DNA of 23,568 bases from Phycisphaerales bacterium (GTDB taxonomy: Bacteria; Planctomycetota; Phycisphaerae; Phycisphaerales; UBA1924): NCBI GenBank assembly GCA_016764015.1, contig JAESSR010000310.1, positions 1 through 23,568 of the forward strand, written 5' to 3'. The translations under genes were made by a program, and so were the position numbers. The notes under the pieces are model-generated. The model was not told the origin of the DNA. It saw only the letters and a program-made list of their open reading frames with translations, and made no database searches. This document shows, in pieces, positions 15,582 through 23,253 of the stretch (positions are counted from its first letter, which is position 1; every line of letters starts with the position of its first letter).

Positions 15582-17380
15582 CTCCTCAGAACAGCAATCA
15601 ACAGAACAATCAACAAAGCGATATCCGCCGAGCCCAGCGCCCGCGTCTTGTGGGCGAGGTGCTCATCTCCGATGGGCACATCGACGAGGAACAGCTTTCC
15701 AAAGCGCTCGTGGAACAGAAAACCGCCGGGCGAATGCTCGGCGAGGTGCTTGTCGATCAGGGGATGATCTCCGGGGCGACACTCGTTCAATCTTTGGCCA
15801 AGTGTCTCGGTGTTCGCGGGGTGCAGTTGCGTCATGGCTTGATGGATCCGAGCCTAATCGGGCTTCTCGGTGAGGAAGAAGCCGAGCGGCTCAAGGCGAT
15901 TCCACTTTTTCGTGTTCACAACACACTCACGGTCGCGATGTGCGAGCCTCAGAGTTTGCCGACGGTAGACCGATTGCGTGAACTCACAGGCTTTGAGATT
16001 CGACCTGTATTAGCGCTCGAAGACAACATCAATGAGTTTATCCGCAAATACGCCGACGGCGATGTGGATGTCGATGCGTTCTTGACGAGCCTTGCCGAAT
16101 CCGATGTAGAAGTCGTCGAACGCGAGCAGGTAGATGAAGGACCAACAACCGACCTCGACCACATGGTTGAAGGTTCGCCGATTGTCAACCTTGTGAATGT
16201 GGCACTGCTTACAGCCGTCAAGGACAAGGCATCGGATATCCATATCGAGCCAAACAAGCACGGCACACGCGTTCGGTATCGCATCGACGGATCGTTGCGG
16301 GATTTGATGAACCCGCCTCCAGGGATGCACGCAGCGATTGTGTCTCGTGTGAAAATCATCGGCAAGATGGACATTGCCGAGAAACGCCTGCCCCAGGAGG
16401 GGCGCGTTCGGATCGTGGCCGAAGGGCGTGAGATTGACCTACGCGTGTCGAGTATTCCTACGCTGCTCGGAGAAAAACTTGTTATTCGAATTCTCGATAA
16501 GCAAAATCTTCATGTGCGGATGGAAGACCTTGGGTTTCGTGAAGAAGCACTCGATGGGTTCCAACGCACACTCAAGCTCTCGCACGGCATGGTGCTCGTC
16601 ACCGGCCCAACAGGTTCAGGTAAGACGACTACGCTCTATTCAGCGCTTGATCTGCTCCGAAGTCCAGAACTCAATATCGTCACGGTTGAAGACCCCGTGG
16701 AATACCAGCTTGATTTGATCAACCAGATTCAGGTGCACGATGCGATCGGGCTTACCTTTGCAAAGACACTCCGCTCTATTCTTCGTCAGGACCCGGACAT
16801 CATCATGATCGGTGAAATCCGAGATCAAGAAACCGCAGGCGTTGCGATCCAGGCTGCGCTTACTGGGCATGGTGTGTTGGCGACATTGCACACAAACGAT
16901 GCGCCCGGTGCGATTGCCCGGCTTGTCGATATGGGTATTGAGCCGTACCTGCTCAGCTCGGCAATCAACGGCGTGGTCGCCCAGCGGCTCGCGCGCACCA
17001 TCTGCTCGTCGTGCACGATGAAATACTATCCGAGCGATATGGTACTCCAAGATGCCGGGATTCCGGAAATGTCCGGGCGAGCATTCCGCAAGGGTGGTGG
17101 GTGCACGAGCTGTCATGACTCAGGGTTCCAAGGACGGATGGGCATCTATGAGTTCATGGAAGTGACACCTGAACTTCGACGATTGATCTATCGCAATGCT
17201 CCAACACATCAGCTCCGTGGTCTCTTGCATACCCAGGGGCAGCAGTCACTTCGTGAAGAGGGCGTTCGTTTGGCGATCGATCAGCAAACGAGTCTCGAAG
17301 AGATCATCCGTGTCACACAAGTTGATGACAACGAGGGTGACAGCGAAGATCAACCTACAAATGCGGGGGTAGCGGCATGA
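15578..17380 (+). CDS. Type IV pilus / type II secretion assembly ATPase (PilB/GspE family)
   Basis: This 600-residue cytoplasmic hexameric ATPase powers pilin polymerisation. The N-terminal region, about 20-150, resembles an MshEN/T2SSE_N domain with two repeats ('GEVLISDGHIDEEQLSKAL' and 'GEVLVDQGMISGATLVQSL'). The catalytic part shows Walker A GPTGSGKT (343-350), the Asp box 'TVEDPVEYQ' (369-377), Walker B 'IIMIGEIRD' (408-416) and the His box 'TGHGVLATLHTND' (429-441). The C-terminal zinc site uses CSSC (476-479) and CTSC (509-512), typical of PilB/GspE and absent from PilT. AGGAG at 15567-15571 supports the start. The stop overlaps the GspF/PilC start. PilB and GspE cannot be told apart from sequence alone. 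Confidence 0.95.
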   Translation: MTPQNSNQQNNQQSDIRRAQRPRLVGEVLISDGHIDEEQLSKALVEQKTAGRMLGEVLVDQGMISGATLVQSLAKCLGVRGVQLRHGLMDPSLIGLLGEEEAERLKAIPLFRVHNTLTVAMCEPQSLPTVDRLRELTGFEIRPVLALEDNINEFIRKYADGDVDVDAFLTSLAESDVEVVEREQVDEGPTTDLDHMVEGSPIVNLVNVALLTAVKDKASDIHIEPNKHGTRVRYRIDGSLRDLMNPPPGMHAAIVSRVKIIGKMDIAEKRLPQEGRVRIVAEGREIDLRVSSIPTLLGEKLVIRILDKQNLHVRMEDLGFREEALDGFQRTLKLSHGMVLVTGPTGSGKTTTLYSALDLLRSPELNIVTVEDPVEYQLDLINQIQVHDAIGLTFAKTLRSILRQDPDIIMIGEIRDQETAGVAIQAALTGHGVLATLHTNDAPGAIARLVDMGIEPYLLSSAINGVVAQRLARTICSSCTMKYYPSDMVLQDAGIPEMSGRAFRKGGGCTSCHDSGFQGRMGIYEFMEVTPELRRLIYRNAPTHQLRGLLHTQGQQSLREEGVRLAIDQQTSLEEIIRVTQVDDNEGDSEDQPTNAGVAA

Positions 17381-18591
17381 ACTTTACCTACCAAGCCTAT
17401 GAAAAATCTGGTGCCCTGCGTGATGGCGTGATCGAAGCTGCAAGCAAAGAAGAAGCTGGTGAGATGCTCCGCAAGAAGGGGCTGCTTGTATCGTCAATCA
17501 GCTCCGGTTCTGGGGGAGTGAAGAAAAAATCAAAGGGCGGAAAAACAAACAAAAGAATTCCAACGAAAACCATAGCGAGCTTTGCACGCGAGTTGGCGAT
17601 TCTTGTTTCTACCGGCACGCCATTGATCGATGCGATCATTTCGATCGAAAAACAAACAACGAATGAATCTTGGCAAGCCGTGCTCATGCGTGTTCGCCAG
17701 CGACTCGAAGCGGGTGACTCGCTCAGTGCATCACTCGAAGCAGACCGCAGAACATTCGACGCGGTGTTCAGATCGCTCGTGTCCGCCGGCGAATCATCGG
17801 GCCATCTCGACACGATGCTGATGCGCGTAGCCGTGCTCACACGCAAACAGGCACAGATCAAGTCGAGTATTCTTGGGGCAATGATGTACCCTATTCTTCT
17901 CTCGGGAGTTGGGCTGTTTGTTATCGGATTGCTCATCGGCGTGGTGCTCCCAAGATTCTCAGAAATGTTTGCGACACTCGATACGCCGTTGCCTGCATCA
18001 ACCGCATTTCTCATGGCGATCTCAGAGTTTATTCGTTCGTACTGGTGGGGTGTCATCCCCGCAGCGATCGGGGTGGTTATTGGAATCATCTGGTGGATGA
18101 TGAGCCCGAAGGGGAATGTTGTGCTCGGCAATATCGCATTGCGCTTGCCAAAGTTTGGCGGCATCTTGCGTTCATTTATGACCGCAAGAATCACTCGCTT
18201 GATGGGGGTGTTGCTTGAGGCAAAGGTACCGATGCTCGATGCAATTGCACTTACGCGTGAATCGCTCGGACACGAGCAGTACCGCAAGATGATGAGCAAC
18301 GCGGAGGATGCCGTCACCCGCGGCGAACCGATCAGCGCAGCATTCTCAAGTGGAGATTTAATGGTTTCGTCAGCGTGTGAAGCCATCCGCAACGGCGAGC
18401 AATCCGGGAGACTCGCCGATGTGCTTGTTCACATTTCTGATTACCTCGATGAAGATAACGACACAATTGTCAAGTCAATCTCGTCATTAATCGAGCCCGT
18501 CATCATGATCGTCCTCGGTGTGTTGGTCGGATTTGTAGCGATCAGTATGTTCTTGCCGCTCTTTGATCTCACCGCGACAGCAGGAGCTTAA
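17377..18591 (+). CDS. Inner-membrane platform protein (PilC/GspF family)
   Basis: This 404-residue polytopic protein forms the membrane platform on which the ATPase acts. It begins 'MNFTYQAYEKSGALRDGVIE', the typical start of the family. Two T2SSF domains follow. The first, about 65-190, has 'FARELAILVSTGTPLIDAI' and 'FRSLVSAGESSGHLDTML'; the second, about 268-395, has 'RLMGVLLEAKVPMLDAI' and 'CEAIRNGEQSGRLADVL'. Membrane helices lie near 165-190, 220-243 and 375-398. Lys-rich residues 49-60 form a basic linker. The gene overlaps the ATPase gene by four bases and is followed directly by the PilM-like gene. Confidence 0.95.
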   Translation: MNFTYQAYEKSGALRDGVIEAASKEEAGEMLRKKGLLVSSISSGSGGVKKKSKGGKTNKRIPTKTIASFARELAILVSTGTPLIDAIISIEKQTTNESWQAVLMRVRQRLEAGDSLSASLEADRRTFDAVFRSLVSAGESSGHLDTMLMRVAVLTRKQAQIKSSILGAMMYPILLSGVGLFVIGLLIGVVLPRFSEMFATLDTPLPASTAFLMAISEFIRSYWWGVIPAAIGVVIGIIWWMMSPKGNVVLGNIALRLPKFGGILRSFMTARITRLMGVLLEAKVPMLDAIALTRESLGHEQYRKMMSNAEDAVTRGEPISAAFSSGDLMVSSACEAIRNGEQSGRLADVLVHISDYLDEDNDTIVKSISSLIEPVIMIVLGVLVGFVAISMFLPLFDLTATAGA

Positions 18592-19682
18592 TGATGATTA
18601 CAAAGATGAAAACACGATCCAGAGTTTCATCGATCGGACTCGATGTTGACGGGCATGAGTTCCGAGCGGTGCAGTTGATTCAAGCCAATGGCGAAGAGCG
18701 AGTCGTTGCGTGGGCTGTTTTTCCTCGGCGTGAACAAGCGGAATCAGAGATCACGCTCGGGCATCCCGATGCAGACGAGCTGAAATGGGCGGGCGAGATA
18801 CTAGAACGCAGAGGATTTGTCGGCAAAGCGATATCAATCACTGCATCAACGGCTGATTGCAGTTCACATGTTCTTGAACTCCCCCCTGCTCAGAGCGGTG
18901 CACCCGTCGAGCAACTCGCACGGATGGAGATTGCCCGTGATCGCCGCTGCGCACCCGATGAGTTTCAGCTCGGGCTCTGGGAGCTACCAGCGAAGGGGCG
19001 TTCGCAAGAAACACTCGCAGTTGCGTGCTCACAGGGTGTGATAGATTCAACAATTGAGCGGTTTGAGCATGCAGGCTTCGTAGCTGTGGGGATGGATTTG
19101 ATGGAGTTGGCAATGTGCCGATGCGGCTTCCATGCGAAGCAGTCAAGCATTCAAAGAGACCCCGAATCAGCCGATACTCCTGCGATTGAAACTCGGCTCC
19201 ACATCGGGTGGGCAAGTTCATTCGCGGTGATCTCCCTTGGGGAAACAGTCGTGTATGTGCGGCGTATTGAGCACGGTGCATCGAGTGTTTGGGAGCAAGC
19301 AACCGGGCGGTATGAGCTTTCCAATCGTGGTGCAGATCGTGTGCTTACTTGCTTTGATGGACAAACGAATACCAACGAGCTTGATCGAATCCAAAGATCA
19401 GCGTGGGCAGGGCTCGCGACTCAGCTCGCCAATGAGCTCGATGTTGCGGTTGCGTATGTTTCTCATTCATACCGGATGGCACCACACGGGCACATCATCT
19501 TGAGCGGGTATGGTGTACAGCATCAGGTCGTTCGGGATCAACTCGATAAAAAACTTGGGATTCCATTCCGTGATGCTGTTCCTACTGCATTAGTGAATGC
19601 AATTGGTAGCGAGAGAGAAGTTCAGAGGCTGGCAACTCGGCTCTGTCTCGCTTATGGGCTTGCTGCGAGGTTTGACCAATGA
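18591..19682 (+). CDS. PilM-like actin-fold protein
   Basis: This cytoplasmic protein of about 363 residues has the layout of PilM, which binds the N-terminal tail of PilN and links the ATPase to the membrane alignment complex. The start 'VSSIGLDVDGHEFRAVQL' matches the first phosphate-binding strand pair of PilM/FtsA-like proteins. Later segments 'RLHIGWASSFAVISLGE', 'LANELDVAVAYVSH' and 'HIILSGYGVQHQVV' fit the second actin-like half. Similarity is weak but order and position between PilC and PilN are exactly as expected. The ATG at 18591 overlaps the previous stop; the ATG at 18594 is better spaced (seven bases) from AGGAG at 18582-18586 and may be used instead. Confidence 0.75.
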   Translation: MMITKMKTRSRVSSIGLDVDGHEFRAVQLIQANGEERVVAWAVFPRREQAESEITLGHPDADELKWAGEILERRGFVGKAISITASTADCSSHVLELPPAQSGAPVEQLARMEIARDRRCAPDEFQLGLWELPAKGRSQETLAVACSQGVIDSTIERFEHAGFVAVGMDLMELAMCRCGFHAKQSSIQRDPESADTPAIETRLHIGWASSFAVISLGETVVYVRRIEHGASSVWEQATGRYELSNRGADRVLTCFDGQTNTNELDRIQRSAWAGLATQLANELDVAVAYVSHSYRMAPHGHIILSGYGVQHQVVRDQLDKKLGIPFRDAVPTALVNAIGSEREVQRLATRLCLAYGLAARFDQ

Positions 19683-20290
19683 TTACTGATCCATACCCAC
19701 AGGTAAACCTGATTCCAATTGCGCAAATCGAGCGTCGTCAGCGAACACGCTGGATAGGACGCTGGATTGGTGCGGTTGTATCAACAGCCTTTGTGATCGG
19801 TATTCCAGGGGTGTATGTCGGCGGACACGCCGTGTTCACCGATTCGGGAATGTCCGGCCAGATCGAGAACGCGAATCTCGAATATACAAACTATCAGCAG
19901 CAAATCCCGATATTGCAAAGCAAGCTGATGCTGATTAAGGAACAAAGCGAAGTGCTCGCACTGGTCAAAAACAGGCTCGAATGGCGTGATGTGTTCAAAG
20001 TGCTCATTGATGCAGCAGGAAATGATGTACGGTTCCGTAGGCTCAGCGCAGTTGGAGGCGGGGTAGAAGGGGATTCGGACATAGAAATCTATCTTGAAGC
20101 AATGGCTCCATCGCAAACAATTGCCCGGGGCTATATCGTCGAGCTTGAAAATGCCCAAATCTTTGATTCAATCGAACTCACGGAGACTAGGCGAATACAA
20201 ATCGAGCAAGTTGAGATCATCCGGTTCCATGTAGTGATCAAGGTCTTCAGCGGAAACTCTCTAGGATCGGAGGGGGCAAATGCAGGATAA
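19679..20290 (+). CDS. PilN-like inner-membrane alignment protein
   Basis: This 203-residue bitopic protein begins 'MITDPYPQVNLIPIAQIERR'. The 'VNLIP' near the N-terminus matches the conserved PilN motif (INLLP) that docks into PilM. One membrane helix follows at about 31-50, then a coiled-coil-like stretch (about 60-100) and a C-terminal region with alternating strands ('SDIEIYLEAMAPSQTIARGY') like the ferredoxin-like fold of PilN. It overlaps the PilM-like gene by four bases and the PilO-like gene by eleven. Confidence 0.75.
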   Translation: MITDPYPQVNLIPIAQIERRQRTRWIGRWIGAVVSTAFVIGIPGVYVGGHAVFTDSGMSGQIENANLEYTNYQQQIPILQSKLMLIKEQSEVLALVKNRLEWRDVFKVLIDAAGNDVRFRRLSAVGGGVEGDSDIEIYLEAMAPSQTIARGYIVELENAQIFDSIELTETRRIQIEQVEIIRFHVVIKVFSGNSLGSEGANAG

Positions 20291-20855
20291 GAATCACAAC
20301 GCACAAGGCAGCACAGGCAGACATCTTCTCAAGGTACATCTTGTCGGCGGGTTGGCCTGCGCCATCATCGCGGGGGCTTCGATCTACTTTGCAATGAACT
20401 CAGTCTCCAAACGCCACGGGTTGTTCTTGAGTGCTCGCCACGAACTCGCCAATACAAAGTCGATTCTCAATGCTTCCATCGAAGAACACTCTAGGCTTAC
20501 CAGCCAGATCAAGATTCTCGAAGCTCAGACTGCGAATCAGGTACAGCTTGTGTCGATCAAGATGCTCAACTCGCGAACAGCAGAAATTGTGGCACTCGCA
20601 GAGACAGTGGGGATTCGGATCGATTCATTACAGCCTGGAGAAAAGATATCGGACAAACGAGTCCCGGTTCAACCTTTGGACTTTATCGGCACCGCCCAAG
20701 CGGACGATGTGTTCGCGTTCCTTGGTTTGCTCGGCGATCAGATGCCCGATATCCACATCCACGCATTCGAGATGGTCAATGATTCGCCGGACACCATAAA
20801 TGTTCAGGTGAACATGCAGATGTATTGGTTTGTCGATCCTGCCGGCGAGATGTGA
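20280..20855 (+). CDS. PilO-like inner-membrane alignment protein
   Basis: This 191-residue bitopic protein has a short cytoplasmic N-terminus, one membrane helix at about 18-40, a helical coiled-coil-like region (about 45-110) and a C-terminal beta/alpha domain. That is the plan of PilO, which pairs with PilN. Sequence identity to PilO is not obvious by eye, so the call rests on architecture and gene order. GGAGG at 20269-20273 supports the start, which lies inside the end of the PilN-like gene. Confidence 0.65.
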   Translation: MQDKNHNAQGSTGRHLLKVHLVGGLACAIIAGASIYFAMNSVSKRHGLFLSARHELANTKSILNASIEEHSRLTSQIKILEAQTANQVQLVSIKMLNSRTAEIVALAETVGIRIDSLQPGEKISDKRVPVQPLDFIGTAQADDVFAFLGLLGDQMPDIHIHAFEMVNDSPDTINVQVNMQMYWFVDPAGEM

Positions 20856-20910
20856 AAAAAACTTTATGATTCGTTTGCATCCCGGTTTGGTATATTGGTT
20901 ATTCAATACC

Positions 20911-21477
20911 ATGGGACTTACTACAGAACGAAAAATTTTTCTCGGACTCGCAACTGTTGCTGGCATAGCACTGTTTATCGATCAAGGATTGCTTGGTCCA
21001 AATCAGGCATCGGCTATTCCGATCTCACCATTAGTTGAGCCGTCTCCGGAGCTCGACACGAGCGACGCAAGGCCGTTGACTGTCAAACCCACTGCGGCGA
21101 TCCTCATCGATCGTCTACAGAGCAATGTGAGTGATGCGGGTGTGCCGGGCACAAGCAACTCGCTCGGATCACTCTTCTCGCTGACGACAATCTCTGAATC
21201 TCCGACCGCCAACACCGATAACCTTTCGGATGTGAACATCGAGGATCAGGACAGTTTTCCGATCATCGCTCCGGCAATGGTTGATTTACCCACACTCTCA
21301 GCGGTGATGCCATCTGGCAACGGCGGGGCAGCGGTGCTCGAAGGCACGCTGCTGCGTATTGGTCAGGTGAGCCCGAGCGGGTACCAACTGGTGCTTGTGC
21401 ATGCCCGAGCTGTAATCGTCGAGCGTGATGGCATCGAATACGCCATCGAGATTCCGAAGATATCTGGGCAAGATTGA
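20911..21477 (+). CDS. Membrane-anchored protein of unknown function at the PilP/GspC position
   Basis: This protein of about 188 residues has an N-terminal anchor ('RKIFLGLATVAGIALFIDQG', about 7-26), a Ser/Thr/Pro/Asp-rich linker of about 100 residues and a small C-terminal domain, about 135-188, with beta-like sequence ('EGTLLRIGQVSPSGYQLVLV', then 'RAVIVERDGIEYAIEIPKI'). The layout of anchor, disordered linker and small beta domain is that of PilP or GspC, and so is the place behind PilM/N/O, but I see no sequence match. The start is uncertain: ATG 20911 gives a standard anchor, ATG 20866 is also in frame, and neither has a clear ribosome binding site. Confidence 0.7.
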   Translation: MGLTTERKIFLGLATVAGIALFIDQGLLGPNQASAIPISPLVEPSPELDTSDARPLTVKPTAAILIDRLQSNVSDAGVPGTSNSLGSLFSLTTISESPTANTDNLSDVNIEDQDSFPIIAPAMVDLPTLSAVMPSGNGGAAVLEGTLLRIGQVSPSGYQLVLVHARAVIVERDGIEYAIEIPKISGQD

Positions 21478-21486
21478 GTATGCTGG

Positions 21487-21508
21487 TTGTAGGGGTTAAC
21501 AACTACAA
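21487..21508 (+). other. Inverted repeat upstream of the major pilin gene
   Basis: TTGTAG and CTACAA form a perfect 6-bp inverted repeat around a 10-base loop that contains GTTAAC. It lies ten bases after the stop of the preceding gene and 98 bases before the pilin start, with no T-run. It could be an operator or weak transcript-end structure. Confidence 0.3.
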
Positions 21509-21591
21509 ATATTCCCTCTGGCGATGATGTTGCACTCGCAATTTGTCGATCCTTTGCTCAACGGGCTGATCGTTTGTTAGTCCTTATCTAG

Positions 21592-21597
21592 AAGGAG
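21592..21597 (+). promoter_or_regulatory. Strong ribosome binding site of the major pilin gene
   Basis: AAGGAG lies eight bases before the ATG at 21606, the best Shine-Dalgarno sequence among the pilus genes, which fits high expression. The 128-base gap before this gene is the largest within the pilus run and could hold its own promoter, though I found no convincing -35/-10 pair. Confidence 0.75.
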
Positions 21598-21605
21598 AAA
21601 ATCGA

Positions 21606-22100
21606 ATGCTGATCTCACAGCCAATGCCACAAACCTATCGTGCTCGTAGAGCGTTTAGTCTTATCGAACTCGTCATCGTGGTCGTAATTATCGGCATCAT
21701 CGGTGCTATCGCGATTCCACGCATGAGTCGTGGTGCCGCAGGTGCAGCCGATTCGGGTCTCGTTGCCGATCTCAATGTTCTTCGCAGTGCGATCAACCTC
21801 TACAAAGCCGAGCACGGCGGAGCAGTCCCCGCGTTCGCAACCTTTGAAGCACAACTGACTACTTACACCAGCGACGCTGGCGTTGCCAACGCATCGAAAT
21901 CATCAACCTACTACCTCGGCACTTACCTGCGTCAGATTCCAAAGCTCAAGGTTGGAACAAACAAAGGACAGAGTGCACTCGTTGCAACCCAAGGTGGAAC
22001 AACCGCAGGCTGGGTCTATGTTGAGGCAACCGGCGCGATTAGCGCAAACCTTCCCAACCTTGAACTTGATGTCAAGGGTGTTCAGTACAACGCATATTAA
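21606..22100 (+). CDS. Type IV pilin-like / major pseudopilin
   Basis: This 164-residue protein is probably the main fibre subunit. A 16-residue basic leader ends 'RARRA' and the cut lies before 'FSLIELVIVVVIIGIIGAIAIPR', giving Phe at +1 and the conserved Glu at +5. Ala instead of Gly at -1 is unusual but tolerated in some prepilins. After the hydrophobic helix comes 'DLNVLRSAINLYKAEHGG' (alpha1-C) and 'YLGTYLRQIPK', similar to GspG-like major pseudopilins, and a short C-terminal region ending 'GVQYNAY'. No disulfide-loop cysteines are present. The gene has a strong ribosome binding site and is followed by a 12-bp hairpin, as expected for a highly expressed structural subunit. GspG and PilA are alternatives. 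Confidence 0.9.
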   Translation: MLISQPMPQTYRARRAFSLIELVIVVVIIGIIGAIAIPRMSRGAAGAADSGLVADLNVLRSAINLYKAEHGGAVPAFATFEAQLTTYTSDAGVANASKSSTYYLGTYLRQIPKLKVGTNKGQSALVATQGGTTAGWVYVEATGAISANLPNLELDVKGVQYNAY

Positions 22101-22131
22101 ACTATGCGAGTTGAAACATAATCACACCACT

Positions 22132-22162
22132 CGCCCCAATCTGTTTCTTGCAGGTTGGGGCG
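22132..22162 (+). terminator. Terminator-like hairpin after the major pilin gene
   Basis: CGCCCCAATCTG pairs with CAGGTTGGGGCG (12 bp, one T-G pair) around loop TTTCTTG, 32 bases after the pilin stop and 25 bases before the next gene. Only TTCCC follows, so termination may be partial. The hairpin could reduce transcription of the minor pilin genes or protect the pilin mRNA 3' end. Confidence 0.65.
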
Positions 22163-22186
22163 TTCCCGATTCAGGACTCGATTGAA

Positions 22187-22729
22187 ATGACAAGAAGTAC
22201 TAGACAATCATTCCGTGGGTTCTCGATGATCGAACTGGTGATTGTAATCACAATTATTGGAATCATCGCAGCAATAGCAATCCCTCGGTTTGCCGATGCA
22301 GATTCTGGACGACGCTTGTCTGCAGCTCAACGAACACTGCTCTCTGATATCGAAACGATCAAGCTGCGTGCAAGAGCGACATCAAAGGTGCATGTGATCA
22401 AGTTTTACCTTGATGAAAACAAGTACATCATTTTCGAAGGAACAGAACTCAAGCGTGCAGCCGTCGTTTTTTCGCGAGACTTTGATGATGAGCCGTATGC
22501 CGTAGATATCCAACGGACCAGTTTGGGAGTATCAGCCCAAGCTGCGATCACCGTATATGGAGAACTCAGCCCAGGGTTTACGGTGGGGATACTTGATAAT
22601 GGAATCGAAGTTTCTGTTTCAATCGCAGGTGGAACCGATGTCGGGATTACAACCACAGGCACATTGACAGTGGGTGAAGTTGTTGATATAAAAGTGCTAG
22701 ATGGTGGAGCAGTGAAGGTTGGGATATAG
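22187..22729 (+). CDS. Minor pseudopilin, GspH-like
   Basis: This 180-residue protein has an 11-residue leader ending 'SFRG', a cut before 'FSMIELVIVITIIGIIAAIA', and Glu at +5. The 'IPRFADADSGRRLSAAQRTL' continuation and beta-rich C-terminal half ('GILDNGIEVSVSIAGG') resemble GspH-like pseudopilins. I place the start at ATG 22187. An in-frame codon at 22148 would begin inside the preceding hairpin and add a 13-residue lead of no pilin type. The next gene starts two bases after its stop. Confidence 0.82.
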   Translation: MTRSTRQSFRGFSMIELVIVITIIGIIAAIAIPRFADADSGRRLSAAQRTLLSDIETIKLRARATSKVHVIKFYLDENKYIIFEGTELKRAAVVFSRDFDDEPYAVDIQRTSLGVSAQAAITVYGELSPGFTVGILDNGIEVSVSIAGGTDVGITTTGTLTVGEVVDIKVLDGGAVKVGI

Positions 22730-22731
22730 CT

Positions 22732-23253
22732 ATGGTTCAAAAATATACGGCATCCCTCAACCGATCAGCATTCACGCTCATTGAGGTCGTCACAAGCCTC
22801 TCTATTCTATCAGTTCTGATGATCGGTCTCAGCTCTGCGGTCTTAATCGGCTCGCACGCTATTCCGACGACTACGGACGCCGGACTCAATGACCAAGCCG
22901 TGATTGATACGATCAATCAACTCCGCAGTGATCTCCGCGAGGCATCATCCATAGAGAGACAATCATTGTCCGGCGGGCGAGAGGTTATACTTGTCACGAT
23001 TAAAGATTCAGGTGCCAAGGGAGTTCCTGGGGTTGTCAATTATGTGTTCAATCCATCAACGAATCGTATTAATCGCACTGTGGATGCTGGTACCACGATC
23101 GTCATGGTCGACGGGCTTGGTACCTTTGTGATTTCGATCACAATGGATGGAGTAGATGCAAGCGTGCTCACAATGATGATTACGGTTGAGAATACGATCC
23201 AAGGAATCTTTGAGATGCACGCGCTGCTCCCAGACAAGCCGGGGGTGATCTGA
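22732..23253 (+). CDS. Minor pseudopilin, GspJ/PilW-like
   Basis: This 173-residue protein has a 13-residue leader ending 'NRSA', a cut before 'FTLIEVVTSLSILSVLMIGL', and Glu at +5. Like the major pilin it has Ala at -1. The following 'INQLRSDLREASSIE' and the beta-rich part 'VNYVFNPSTNRINRTVD' resemble GspJ-type minor pseudopilins, which sit near the fibre tip. The class is an inference from pattern only. The stop overlaps the next start (TGATG). Confidence 0.8.
   Translation: MVQKYTASLNRSAFTLIEVVTSLSILSVLMIGLSSAVLIGSHAIPTTTDAGLNDQAVIDTINQLRSDLREASSIERQSLSGGREVILVTIKDSGAKGVPGVVNYVFNPSTNRINRTVDAGTTIVMVDGLGTFVISITMDGVDASVLTMMITVENTIQGIFEMHALLPDKPGVI

Noticed and set aside
17397..18392. Long open frame of 331 codons on the minus strand
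   Set aside because: It lies opposite the PilC/GspF gene, whose family motifs are clear; the minus-strand protein is Ser/Arg/Ile-rich with no domain and reflects codon bias of the real gene.
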